In this document: positions 1 to 8,226 of the stretch, in pieces | How the letters are laid out: the number at the start of each line of letters is the position of its first letter | How positions within the stretch are numbered: position 1 is the stretch's first letter | Assembly: GCF_001580915.1 (NCBI RefSeq) | Contig: NZ_LHZQ01000219.1 | Span: 1-64,000, forward strand | Direction: 5' to 3' | Source of the DNA: Acetobacter tropicalis | GTDB taxonomy: Bacteria > Pseudomonadota > Alphaproteobacteria > Acetobacterales > Acetobacteraceae | Length of the DNA: 64,000 nucleotides | Notes under the pieces: model-generated | The model's input: the letters and a program-made list of their open reading frames with translations, nothing else | Database searches by the model: none | What the model was told of the DNA's origin: nothing | Made by a program: the position numbers and the translations under genes

Positions 1-327
1 GTCCTAAAATTACATGATCTGTGAGAAATGGGCGTCGAACCCGCTCGCTTTGGTCGTAACCAATCAGACAAACCATTGAAATAGAACGATAATTTCAGAT
101 GAAATCATCCTTCGCATGGTGACTGCGGGTTCACTCTGCGGGCAAACCCGTGGGGCAGTCAAGTTATCAGTAAAATAGTGGGCAATCTGTTAATTGATTT
201 GAATCACAGGTTCTCTGGGGTGAGGAAAATAAGCAAGAGAATTTACAATTAGAAGTGTCTACCGAAAAATTATTGACTTTTCTTAAATCATAAAAAGATA
301 ATAAATTTTATAAATTATGGTGTGGAA
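1..327. other. AT-rich region without a gene at the left edge
   Basis: No convincing coding frame is visible. The stretch carries a structured inverted repeat at 121-160: GACTGC at 121-126 pairs with GCAGTC at 155-160, and GGGTT at 127-131 pairs with AACCC at 145-149, leaving a five-base bulge. Base composition becomes strongly AT-rich after about 200 and presumably includes the promoter of the small secreted-protein gene that follows. It belongs to the older, degenerate mobile element. Confidence 0.4.
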
Positions 328-753
328 ATGCGCTCATTCTCGTTTCTATTGAGTATTCTTATCTCTTTTTCTTTTTTTACGCCAGCTTTCGCGGTCGGTT
401 TAGTGTGTGCTTACGGTGGAAATAGAATTGAACGATTTGCGATAAGAGAAGATGATAAAGGAAAAACACTAGTACTATTGTATCAAAAGAATAGTAATAA
501 AATGGAAGACTTTTTTGCAGCAACTACTGAGCCTTATCGTATCGTGGTTGGTTTAAATGATAATTCTCCTGCCGACATAAAAAAACATCGCACTTTGATT
601 GCTGTTTCAAAAGATATTGCAGACGAAAACCCATCTTCGGAAAATATTATATTTGAGGAAGATACAGGTAATTTTAGAGATATAGCTATAACAGCCACTG
701 AAATCACAAAAGATGAAAAAGGAAAATGTGAGATAGATGAAAATATAAAATGA
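328..753 (+). CDS. Small secreted protein of unknown function
   Basis: This encodes a 141-residue protein with a clear Sec signal peptide: MRSF, then a hydrophobic run to about residue 22, ending in AFA as a likely signal peptidase I site. The mature part is hydrophilic and acidic, with two cysteines (one near the mature N-terminus, one near the C-terminus) that could form a disulfide. I do not recognise the family. ATG at 328 is chosen because a GTG two codons upstream would only add two residues before the signal peptide. The gene is much more AT-rich than the chromosomal genes and lies next to a broken integrase, so it is probably cargo of the older integrated element. Confidence 0.6.
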   Translation: MRSFSFLLSILISFSFFTPAFAVGLVCAYGGNRIERFAIREDDKGKTLVLLYQKNSNKMEDFFAATTEPYRIVVGLNDNSPADIKKHRTLIAVSKDIADENPSSENIIFEEDTGNFRDIAITATEITKDEKGKCEIDENIK

Positions 754-784
754 AAAATCAACATTTTTATTTTGATCTGTCTTT

Positions 785-865
785 TTGGGGGTCAAGGGGG
801 GAGATTTCTCCCCCTTGTCAGCTGTCGAATGCTACTTTGGGTAGCCATTCGACACTGCTGGCTCC
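785..865. repeat. oriT-like double-hairpin repeat, copy 1
   Basis: About 80 bp closely matching 4701-4780. The first hairpin has a GGGGGAG arm at 797-803 and a CTCCCCC arm at 808-814 around a four-base loop. The second has TGTCGAATG at 823-831 pairing with CATTCGACA at 846-854. In the other copy the middle pair of the second stem is changed on both sides, which keeps the pairing. The other copy lies directly upstream of mobC, so this one is probably the transfer origin, or another recognition site, of the older element whose mob genes are absent from this window. Confidence 0.5.
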
Positions 866-867
866 CT

Positions 868-2241
868 TTAAAACGGTATCTTTTTGAAGGCTGTTTCGGA
901 GTAGCTTATTGCCTCTATGGTTTGTTGCAGATTGGCAGTTGAAATGCCGGTCAGATAGGTAGTCGTTCCTTGGCTCTTATGGGTTGCTTCATGACCAAGT
1001 AGGCGGTCAATCCACACCTCTCGGATATCTGTATGGGCGTTTCTGAGTTGTGTCGAAACAGTATGCCGGAACGAGTGGAATGTGATTTCAGCAGGCAGAC
1101 CAATACGGGTCTTGAGCAATGAGAAAGCCCGTCCCAATACTGCGCCCCTTGTACCCTGTTTCGAGGTTTCCAGACCGGAAATGAGGTAAGGGTCATTCGT
1201 GGTCTCTTTCAGCACCAGCACACCAGCTTCAATCAGTTTTGAATGGACTGGTACCACACGATTGCCAGCTTCCGTTTTGGGTGCCCAGCCGGTTTCGGTA
1301 TGGGGGCGGATAAGAAAGCAGGGGATACCGTCAACGCTCTGGAGGTCTTCTTTCCTCAAGGTGCAGATTTCGCCCAGCCTCATCCCCGAATAGGCTGCAA
1401 TCAATGTGACCAGCCTGAAGGTCTCTTCTGGCACCGAAGTGCTATGCCATGAGGCAGAAGCCAGCAAAGCCAGTTCTTTGGTCGTCCAGCTTCTTCTGAC
1501 GGTCTTCTGTCCGTTCTCGAAATTCCAGCCTGTCCACGGATTGCGTGTGACCAATTCCCTTTGGTGTAACTGGTTCCAGAGAGCAGAGAGGCGCATCATA
1601 TGATTTTTAACACTCTTGCCACTCAAGGTTGGCAGACCTTCCTCTCTGGCCCTCTATGCTTCTTCCTCAAGGGTAAGGCTGCTTTTACGTTTGCCCAGTG
1701 ATGCTGGAAGGGAAAACAGGAGGTCACGGAACGCCCCAGCCTTTTCTCCACCAATAATGGACACAGGAGCATCGCCAAATGCTTGCAGAAAAAGATCTAT
1801 GGCCCGCTGGGTCGCCTTTTTGGTGTCGGCGCTGGCATGGGGATTATCCAGCACGAAGCGTTTTAAGGCACCCGAAAGCATAAGGGGAGTAGCCTTGGCG
1901 GGTTTGGTTGCCTTCTTCACTGTTAGGGGTTTGGGCACCAGTGCTGAAACTGGCAAGGACCCCGTTTCCTGAGCAGATGAAGGCAGGTTCACGCTCTGCA
2001 AATCCCGCAGTGAAACCCGCACTCCCTCAAGCCTACTTAAAGCATCTGGTTCCAAGAGGGCCAGATGGGTCTGAGAGAATAATTCTGTTGTTCTGGCATG
2101 AAGCAAAGAAGCGCGTTTGCGGGCTTCATTTTGATAGCTAGTTTTTAAAGAAACCCAGATTTCCCGCCGGTTCAAGGCTGCTCGCAGGGCAGGGGGAACG
2201 ATACGGCGGAAGTGGTAAGTGGTGCCTCTAACTCGGAGCAT
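868..2241 (-). pseudogene. Tyrosine integrase interrupted by one in-frame stop
   Basis: This is a homologue of the intact integrase at 8227-9849, about 457 codons long and on the same strand. The N-terminal part (MLRVRGTTYHFRR) and the C-terminal catalytic part share one reading frame. They are separated only by a TAG at 1654-1656, where the intact relative has Glu: A-stop-RAREEGLPTL here against VERAQELDLPTL there. Arg in GMRLGE, HSFRH, LGHE and Tyr in TTYLTG are all present downstream, so GAG to TAG is the simplest explanation. A TTG at 1626 could restart translation, but the product would lack the N-terminal DNA-binding region. Start 2241 is chosen for the AGGGA upstream and the match to the intact copy. 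Confidence 0.85.
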
Positions 2242-2333
2242 AAAATCTTCCCTCAGTGGGGAAGGACGATGGAGCAAAGACAGCCTTTGCCCCTCATTCA
2301 GCCGAAAAATCGTGCTATTTCAGGTGTATGTGG

Positions 2334-2356
2334 TGCGAACTGCGGGACTCGAACCC
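2334..2356. repeat. Attachment-site repeat (23 bp of tRNA-Leu 3' end)
   Basis: These 23 bp are identical to the 3' end of the tRNA-Leu gene at 9944-9966 and in the same orientation, beginning TGCGAACTGCGGG. Such repeats form when a tyrosine integrase inserts an element into a tRNA 3' end. Read on the minus strand the copy is followed by CCA (plus-strand TGG at 2331-2333), which the present tRNA-Leu gene lacks. It sits between the broken integrase and the relaxase, so it is the junction between two tandem elements. Confidence 0.85.
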
Positions 2357-2493
2357 TGAGAAGAGGGTGAGTTGCGTTCGAAACCTTCATGATTTCATCA
2401 AGAAAAACGCTAAAAGGCGTCCTTCCCGGTAACGATTTATGAGAAGAACTTTGGAGAAGAAATAAGGTCTCGTCAAGAGACTTCCCAAAACGT

Positions 2494-4302
2494 TCAAAAC
2501 GGTGAAGGGGTGGAAGAGAGCTTTCGGTTTAACTGCGGGTTCGGTGCGGGTTTTTGCCGGATTGTGGCTTCTGTTTCAGGCCTGAAAAACTCCTTTCTGG
2601 GGTCGGTTGTTTTATAGGCCTGCGCCCTGAGAATCATGAGAGCCTGTTCAAGCTGCCCGGCATGTTGAGCCCGGAAGAAGGCTTTTCGTGTGGCCTCATC
2701 AAGGTCTTTGTGCTGGCCAGGCAGTTGCTTGAGCTGGCGTAAGCGGTTTTGAGCGGCTTCGAGGGTTGGCTTATAGGCAGTTTCAGCCTTGCTTTGCTCT
2801 TCTTGCCGTCGGGTCATGGATTTCCGGTAAAGGACGCGGAGCAGGTCAAGTCTTCTCTCTTTATCGAGAAGCACCGCCACGTATGTTCTATTCTGTTTGT
2901 AATAGTTTTTTAACGAGCGTTCCCGTTCTGTCGGCACCGGCAAGGTGAGGGGCGGGGGTGGTTCTGCCCGCAGGCCGAACAGATAGAGCAGGGTCTCAAT
3001 CAGATGGAAGAGGATTTCAGCAAGGACAAGCATGGCCTTTTCACAAGCCTCATCTGCTCTGTTCCGTCGTTCGGTCAGGCCCCCGAACAGGGACGCATAG
3101 GCTGCCTTGCGTTCCTGATGCGCCAGGTCGAGAGTTTCCTTGGCGCTTTTAAGCTGTAAGCGGAGTGGCCCTGTTTCTTTCAGGACGTTTTGGAAGACCT
3201 GGTCGCGTGTTGGTACTGGCCCATAAACGGACAGAGGGTTCTGGCGGATAATCTGTTCACAGCGCGCCACCTCTTTTTTCCAGTCTGCCAGGTAGTGGGC
3301 AAAGCCGGGGTTAAGGTGGTGGGTCTGGTTGAGTGAGGTCACTGTAGGACGATGCCTCTGCCTTGTACGCAATGGCATGATCATCGCTTCCGGTGGAAGG
3401 ACGCGGAGCGGTCTGGCGCTAAGAGGGCTTACCCGGCGGGCACGGGCGGCAACCGGGCGCACACGGCGGGGCTCTTCTGCTGGCAGGGCTTCCTGCATCA
3501 GAAGCGCACGGAAGTCTTTCATGCGTGTTTTTGTCAGCCGGGTAAAAGAGCCAATCAGGGTGCCGTCTGCTGTCTCGATAATATGCGCCCCTGGTCTGGT
3601 GGCCTGTCTGTCGCCTTCACGCATGACCAGCCCCTGCTCCTGTAACAGACGGCGGAAGGCCGGGAGCTTCTCGTCGGAACGCTGCCAGAGCGCGATAATC
3701 TCTTTCTTCAAAGCCGGTAAATCCACTGCCTGCCGTTCTGTCATGCGGCGTGCCTGTGAGGTGTATGCTGCACGGGGGAGGGAGGCATCCCCTGGTATGA
3801 GGGCTTCCACCAGTTCGGCTTCGCTCTGTTTACCCTCTTTGCGCAAGGCATTGGCAATGGCTGCATCATGACGCCCTGCCGTTAACGGGTGTCCGAGCCG
3901 GATTTCTTCTAAGCGGGCGACCTTCTCCAGTCGCATATAGGAGAAGCGGCTACTCAGCACATGGTCATGCTGCCATTCCGGCAGAATAAGATGCCCGTGC
4001 CTCTTGCCGTCTTTCTGGTGAAGGATAAGGGTGCGAGAGGCTTTATTCGCTCCAAGTTCCTCACAAAGCCGGTCAGCAAAGCCTGACAGTTCAGGGTCTG
4101 TCATGACCTGTTCGGGATTGAAGGCGATATGACGGAGGCCATAGGTCAGGCCTTCACGTTTGGCTTCCTTCACCCAGTCTTTAAGCCAGTATTCGCTGCC
4201 TTCAAACAACAGAATGGCTTCGTTCTTCTCCCCCCGCAAGACATGGGCGGCAAGGGCTTTATGGCCGCTGCCCGTCTTGATGCGGGTTTCCTTGACAATC
4301 AT
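2494..4302 (-). CDS. Relaxase / mobilization nuclease
   Basis: A protein of about 602 residues. The N-terminal part has the relaxase metal-binding histidines in LILHQKDGKRHGHLILP (about residues 95-108, numbering from ATG 4302), the three-His arrangement of MOB relaxases that nick oriT and stay bound to the DNA 5' end. The C-terminal half is long, basic and helical, with predicted coiled-coil stretches, and may handle DNA or contact the coupling protein. It lies 24 bp downstream of mobC on the same strand, the usual relaxosome pair. ATG 4302 is preferred to an upstream GTG at 4308; neither has a strong ribosome-binding site. The MOB subfamily cannot be fixed by eye; MOBP is most likely given the MobC partner. 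Confidence 0.8.
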   Translation of the reverse strand: MIVKETRIKTGSGHKALAAHVLRGEKNEAILLFEGSEYWLKDWVKEAKREGLTYGLRHIAFNPEQVMTDPELSGFADRLCEELGANKASRTLILHQKDGKRHGHLILPEWQHDHVLSSRFSYMRLEKVARLEEIRLGHPLTAGRHDAAIANALRKEGKQSEAELVEALIPGDASLPRAAYTSQARRMTERQAVDLPALKKEIIALWQRSDEKLPAFRRLLQEQGLVMREGDRQATRPGAHIIETADGTLIGSFTRLTKTRMKDFRALLMQEALPAEEPRRVRPVAARARRVSPLSARPLRVLPPEAMIMPLRTRQRHRPTVTSLNQTHHLNPGFAHYLADWKKEVARCEQIIRQNPLSVYGPVPTRDQVFQNVLKETGPLRLQLKSAKETLDLAHQERKAAYASLFGGLTERRNRADEACEKAMLVLAEILFHLIETLLYLFGLRAEPPPPLTLPVPTERERSLKNYYKQNRTYVAVLLDKERRLDLLRVLYRKSMTRRQEEQSKAETAYKPTLEAAQNRLRQLKQLPGQHKDLDEATRKAFFRAQHAGQLEQALMILRAQAYKTTDPRKEFFRPETEATIRQKPAPNPQLNRKLSSTPSPF

Positions 4303-4326
4303 GGCCACACATCTGTGAGGGCAGGG

Positions 4327-4680
4327 TCAATGTATCGTTTGCCGGGAGGCAGGACGGATACGGCTCAACAGCCTGTCCGTCCGGTCTTTCAGGGCGTCGA
4401 TGTCGTCCAGGGTGGCGGCACAGGCGACAGCCTCATCACGGTTGGCGGCATGGGCTAACTGGTTGAGGTTGTTACCAATGCGGGCAAGGTCACCCCGTAG
4501 GCCTCTGAGTTCAGCAAGGAGCCGGTCGCCTTCCTCGCCTGCGAACTCGGCATCATGCAACAAAGCGCGTATCCACGCGGCGGTAGTATGGTGCCCGGCC
4601 CGTCTGGCGACGACTTGCCATCGGTCGAGTTCGTCAGGTCTGGCCCTGACGGAGAGGCGGGACGTTCGGATTTCAGGCAT
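4327..4680 (-). CDS. mobC: Relaxosome accessory protein MobC
   Basis: 117 residues. The N-terminal segment (RTSRLSVRARPDELDRW) resembles the ribbon-helix-helix DNA-binding part of mobilization accessory proteins. The C-terminal part contains LARIGNNLNQLAHAAN, a signature of the MobC family, which helps melt oriT and recruit the relaxase. Start 4680 has GGAG seven bases upstream. The longer frame to 4770 would run through the oriT-like hairpin and is rejected. It lies between the candidate oriT and the relaxase, the expected place. Confidence 0.8.
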   Translation of the reverse strand: MPEIRTSRLSVRARPDELDRWQVVARRAGHHTTAAWIRALLHDAEFAGEEGDRLLAELRGLRGDLARIGNNLNQLAHAANRDEAVACAATLDDIDALKDRTDRLLSRIRPASRQTIH

Positions 4681-4700
4681 GGTTTCAGTCTCCATAGTGT

Positions 4701-4780
4701 GGGGGTCAACGGGGGAGGCACTCCCCCTTGCCAGCTTGTCCAAGGCACCCAACGGGTAGCCATTGGACACTGCTGGCTCC
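4701..4780. other. Candidate origin of transfer (double hairpin), copy 2
   Basis: Hairpin one: GGGGGAG at 4711-4717 pairs with CTCCCCC at 4721-4727 around a GCA loop, followed by TTGCCAGC. Hairpin two: TGTCCAA at 4737-4743 pairs with TTGGACA at 4763-4769. Compared with the copy at 785-865 the central base pair of hairpin two is swapped but still pairs. The location 20 bp upstream of the mobC start is where oriT lies in mobilizable elements. The nick site is not identified. Confidence 0.55.
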
Positions 4781-5262
4781 TGACCAGAACCCCATGGAGG
4801 CTAAGGTAATCTATTTTCATGCGAGGAACGAAAAAAGAACACGCTTTTAACAAGCAGAAAGATAATGCCCTGACATAGGTAGACCTGCTGTGTTTAGGGT
4901 TCATCCATAAAAAATAAGAAGGGTTTCCAGACGAAGGAGGAGATTTCCTAAACTGAACCTAAGACAAACTCGCTTTGTTGCAGATAGACATGAGGTAAAG
5001 GGTTTCTTACCGCGCTATCGTCGATTTCATCTGCACGGACAAAGTCTATGTCTTCGAGGTTGTCATTCATTGCTTATTTTCTTCGCAAGGTTAAATATCC
5101 AAAGAGTGAGTTTCAACGTTCACATCAAAGGATATGACTCCAAGTGATGTTTGAACTCATTTAGGAATAATGCGCCTAAACATCCATGATGTAATTCTGC
5201 TGGAAAGCACATACGGTGTTTGGACGATAATAAAACTTTTCCCTATCCAACTTATTATTCAA
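4781..5262. other. Long intergenic stretch inside the element
   Basis: A non-coding region of about 480 bp between the candidate oriT and the glycosyltransferase genes. Apart from one doubtful 40-codon frame on the minus strand, I see no tRNA, clear terminator or repeat. It probably contains the mob promoter. Confidence 0.35.
4948..5070 (-). CDS. Possible 40-residue peptide, unrecognised
   Basis: An open frame begins with ATG at 5070 and reads MNDNLEDIDFVRADEIDDS, then a mixed C-terminal part ending in VLGSV. It is acidic at the N-terminus. The ribosome-binding site is weak and no family is recognised. It may be a remnant of a larger cargo gene or chance coding. Confidence 0.2.
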   Translation of the reverse strand: MNDNLEDIDFVRADEIDDSAVRNPLPHVYLQQSEFVLGSV

Positions 5263-6735
5263 TTAACCAGAATGAACCAACTTATAAAGGGATAGAGAAA
5301 GCTTATTAGGCTTTGAGCGTCGGACGTTGACCGAGTAAATCAACTGATAATGGGTCTGAACCCACTGACATACAGGCATCTCTACCTCGTGCCGTTCGCA
5401 TGCGTCGTAGGACATCACAACATAAGGAGGCTGACGCTGAAGATCATCCATATAATGAAGTCCTGCGTTCCGACCGTAAAGAACATCAATGTGGTCTCTG
5501 AATAGATAAATATCAAATGGCTTGAGGTCAGACAGATAAAATACCGTCTGGTAAGCTCTAATATTTAGAACCTTTCTCTGCCCGACTTCCTTGCTAATCG
5601 CGGCATAATCGACTTGGCTATGATAGAATCTATCTTTGAAATTGTTTAAGGTGTTATGAGTTATAGAAAAAGACGCTACCATAAAGAACGGAATAAAAGC
5701 GTATCGTGTAAAAACGACATCCTGCTTCAATAGAATGGCCCACATGATGACTGCAGGAGCAAAGCATAGCTGAAAATAATGGTCAAATGGATGGCCAGAC
5801 AATAATGTCGCAGGTATAGATGATAAAAACCACAATGGCAGAACAAAATTTTTTCTGCTGGTTTGTGTCCAACCTAACATAGGGAAGCGCCGATACCATG
5901 CGGCCAATACTGGCCACATTAGAAAAACATAGAAGCCCACCAAAAGCAGGCAGCGAATACGCTCACGTGTCGTCCCACTATAGTGACGTAAGAATTCGTG
6001 CTGCATAGAAAAATATGCATATAAAGACCCGTTCTCCGGCATCAAATAAGGCGAGAACAGTAGCCCTAAGCCTACCAAGCCACCGATCACAACTGAAAAG
6101 CTACGAGAAATACGAAACCATCCAGGAGATAAGAGCAAAAAAGCCACTGGCCCTAAAAGACAGACAGCCGCAAGATAATTTACATTAATTATAAACGAAG
6201 CGACAATACCAGCTAGGAAAAAAAGTGAATTTCTGTTTTTTTGTATGCCTCTAAGCATTAAGGATAGGCATAAAGCCTCTCCTGTAACCACAACAAGCTC
6301 CGAATTGCCGGACATTACGTCAAAAATGGAACCGCCGATTGTCAGCAGGATAAAGGCCGTCCATTGGGAAAAGTTACCAAAGATGCGGCATAAACCGACA
6401 AAAATCGCGCTCAGGGTAATAGCTAAAAGGGTAAATTTACCTGAATAAAAAGGTATAAGGCAGTCCCATATCCCATAGAATATGTAATTACCAAGCGGTT
6501 TATGATCAAACGCATAATGATACGGAAGGATATGGTCTCGTACCAACCCGCGTCCCACAATAGAGTAAAAGGCGGGATCCCCGTTGCTAAATGGCACAAG
6601 GGCATAGCTTAAAACATAAATAAAAATAGCTGGTGTTATTATATATTTTAAGGTAAAATCGCTATTTTTCTTATGAAAAAAAAGAAATTCCCATTTAATA
6701 TAGGGGGTATGAATATTATTCTTTTCTTGTGGCAC
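5263..6735 (-). CDS. Multipass membrane glycosyltransferase (GT39/ArnT-like)
   Basis: A 490-residue integral membrane protein with about ten hydrophobic segments. The first periplasmic loop reads NGDPAFYSIVGRGLVRD and then FDHKPLGNYIFY. This resembles the loop of the PMT/ArnT superfamily, where an acidic residue is catalytic and an HKPP-like motif follows. These enzymes move a sugar from a polyprenyl phosphate donor to lipid or protein on the outer face of the inner membrane. The start is GTG 6735, with AGGA nine bases upstream. It is followed in the same direction by the other genes of the element and is AT-rich, so it is cargo, probably altering the cell surface. The acceptor is unknown. 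Confidence 0.65.
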   Translation of the reverse strand: MPQEKNNIHTPYIKWEFLFFHKKNSDFTLKYIITPAIFIYVLSYALVPFSNGDPAFYSIVGRGLVRDHILPYHYAFDHKPLGNYIFYGIWDCLIPFYSGKFTLLAITLSAIFVGLCRIFGNFSQWTAFILLTIGGSIFDVMSGNSELVVVTGEALCLSLMLRGIQKNRNSLFFLAGIVASFIINVNYLAAVCLLGPVAFLLLSPGWFRISRSFSVVIGGLVGLGLLFSPYLMPENGSLYAYFSMQHEFLRHYSGTTRERIRCLLLVGFYVFLMWPVLAAWYRRFPMLGWTQTSRKNFVLPLWFLSSIPATLLSGHPFDHYFQLCFAPAVIMWAILLKQDVVFTRYAFIPFFMVASFSITHNTLNNFKDRFYHSQVDYAAISKEVGQRKVLNIRAYQTVFYLSDLKPFDIYLFRDHIDVLYGRNAGLHYMDDLQRQPPYVVMSYDACERHEVEMPVCQWVQTHYQLIYSVNVRRSKPNKLSLSLYKLVHSG

Positions 6736-6881
6736 GATTTATATTCCTGGATTTTTCAAGATGCATTCTCTAATGATAATTTCAGAATGCAGTAATTCAT
6801 TAATATATATTAGGCGCTAAAATGAAGCGGCCAATATACTTTCTCATCCTATTTAGAGTAGGTGAAGCACTAATGCTCCAC

Positions 6882-7883
6882 CTACGCCGCTTTTGATGCT
6901 CCCACACTGTTAAAATTGCCATCGTTATTGGGAAGGTTTTGGATCGATGCGGCTACGAGTGCGCTGAAGTAATCTTGCTCTTTGTGGTCGTGAATATAGG
7001 ATGGACTTATCAGATTAACGCGCTCTTTGGTACGAACTGATGCATACCAGTGTACAATACAAGTCTCAGGATAAATAATATCATAGGGATTGACTATTTT
7101 AGTCTTTTCAAAAATGTGTTCTGATATTTCAGGAGGAACTGGATAAAATACCGAGGGATTATAAATTTTCAGATTTTTTGCGTCTAAGGCTACTCTATGC
7201 ATCAAGTGAGTTCCTAGAGCAAAACGCTTGAACTTTTTTTCATCTGGTAGATTAACCATTTCCTGAAGGCAGTCACCATGCCATTGATCATTTGGCGGTG
7301 CGCCAATGACGGCGTTATTCAGGCCCAATGGAAAGAAGACTTCAAGCGGGCGAAAGCCTTTCCATCCTTTGGGGATATGCCGGAAGATTTTCCTGATCAA
7401 AGATAGAGTTCTATGACGAGCAATTACTCTAATTGATTTGGATTCTTTTACCCCTGGCGGCCAGACAATACGCTCCGCGCCAATAAATGGAGTCCCATCA
7501 GCTAAAAGTGGACGGAGAGAGGCCGTTGTTATAGTGTCTGTATCTAGATAGATGCCACCATAGCGATAGAGAATGGCTATACGGAGGATATTGGCGCGCT
7601 GAACAGGTGTTGTTGTCGTATTGTAAATATCAAGTATTCTTCCAGACGAAATTCCTAGCAGGTTTTCTATTATCGTGAGCTCATATTCTGGGTTCAAACG
7701 AGATAAAATGATTTTCGGATTGCTCGTGAGTGCTCGTTTTTGTGGACCGTCTTCTAGTTCGTCGGTGCAATGGAAATAAATACGTTCCATTCCCCCGGTG
7801 TCAGCGGCTGACAATGCGGCATAGACATATGCCCACGGCAACTTTGAGCCGATCCAACAAAAATGGACATATGCGGGAATCAT
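6882..7883 (-). CDS. Cytoplasmic glycosyltransferase with DXD motif (GT32-like)
   Basis: 333 residues beginning MIPAYVHFCWIG, the typical start of the family with the sugar-binding DXD region. The motif is RYGGIYLDTDT at about residues 108-117, with the two metal-binding aspartates at 114 and 116. Such enzymes add mannose, galactose or related sugars to capsular or lipopolysaccharide chains using nucleotide sugars. A GGATGAG lies upstream of ATG 7883. It lies in the element beside a membrane glycosyltransferase, and the two could decorate one surface glycan; that pairing is inferred from position only. Confidence 0.7.
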   Translation of the reverse strand: MIPAYVHFCWIGSKLPWAYVYAALSAADTGGMERIYFHCTDELEDGPQKRALTSNPKIILSRLNPEYELTIIENLLGISSGRILDIYNTTTTPVQRANILRIAILYRYGGIYLDTDTITTASLRPLLADGTPFIGAERIVWPPGVKESKSIRVIARHRTLSLIRKIFRHIPKGWKGFRPLEVFFPLGLNNAVIGAPPNDQWHGDCLQEMVNLPDEKKFKRFALGTHLMHRVALDAKNLKIYNPSVFYPVPPEISEHIFEKTKIVNPYDIIYPETCIVHWYASVRTKERVNLISPSYIHDHKEQDYFSALVAASIQNLPNNDGNFNSVGASKAA

Positions 7884-7908
7884 GGTAACTCATCCGTAAT
7901 CTGTTCTC

Positions 7909-8211
7909 TCATTGTGTCTCTTTTGATACATGTTCTTCAATAGGTCTAGGCCCTATTAGTGCTTTAAATTCTTCCTGTATCGTAGAGGTGGTGGAAGGAG
8001 GCACTTTCACGAATGAGGCGTGGATGATCTGGGAAGCTTTGGTCGAGGCGGCTCGTCCTCGAAGCAAGCTGGAGGGTTCTAGAAACCCTCTTTTCCCCCT
8101 GTATAAAAATCGTAATCCGTTGATATTGCTACTATTAGAAAAATCAAAATAGGGGTTTTTAGAACCCTCCAGCTTATTGGTATTTTGCTTCGCTACGCGG
8201 CCAGACACCAA
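7909..8211 (-). CDS. Doubtful 100-codon frame containing an inverted repeat
   Basis: The frame covers both arms of a 23-bp inverted repeat, so much of it may be regulatory DNA and not coding. The last 45 codons (from KASQIIHASFVKV onward) look more protein-like and could be a leftover gene end. No ribosome-binding site or recognised domain supports it. Confidence 0.2.
   Translation of the reverse strand: MVSGRVAKQNTNKLEGSKNPYFDFSNSSNINGLRFLYRGKRGFLEPSSLLRGRAASTKASQIIHASFVKVPPSTTSTIQEEFKALIGPRPIEEHVSKETQ
8066..8175. repeat. 23-bp inverted repeat downstream of the integrase
   Basis: AAGCTGGAGGGTTCT begins the left arm at 8066-8088, and its reverse complement forms the right arm at 8153-8175, with 22 of 23 positions matching and a 64-bp spacer. 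Each arm has its own small palindrome around TTCTAGAA or TTTTTAGAA. It may be a transcription terminator, a protein-binding site, or the ends of a lost small mobile unit. Confidence 0.5.
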
Positions 8212-8226
8212 CTTCCTCTTAAATAG

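Noticed and set aside
121-160. CRISPR or riboswitch-like structure
   Set aside because: A single inverted repeat with a bulge; no repeats, spacers or recognised aptamer.
785-865. Rho-independent terminator
   Set aside because: The stems are strong but no T run follows, and the shared, larger pattern with 4701-4780 favours a recognition site.
2334-2356. A second tRNA-Leu gene
   Set aside because: Only 23 bp of the 3' end are present, with no anticodon or D arm, so it is an att repeat.
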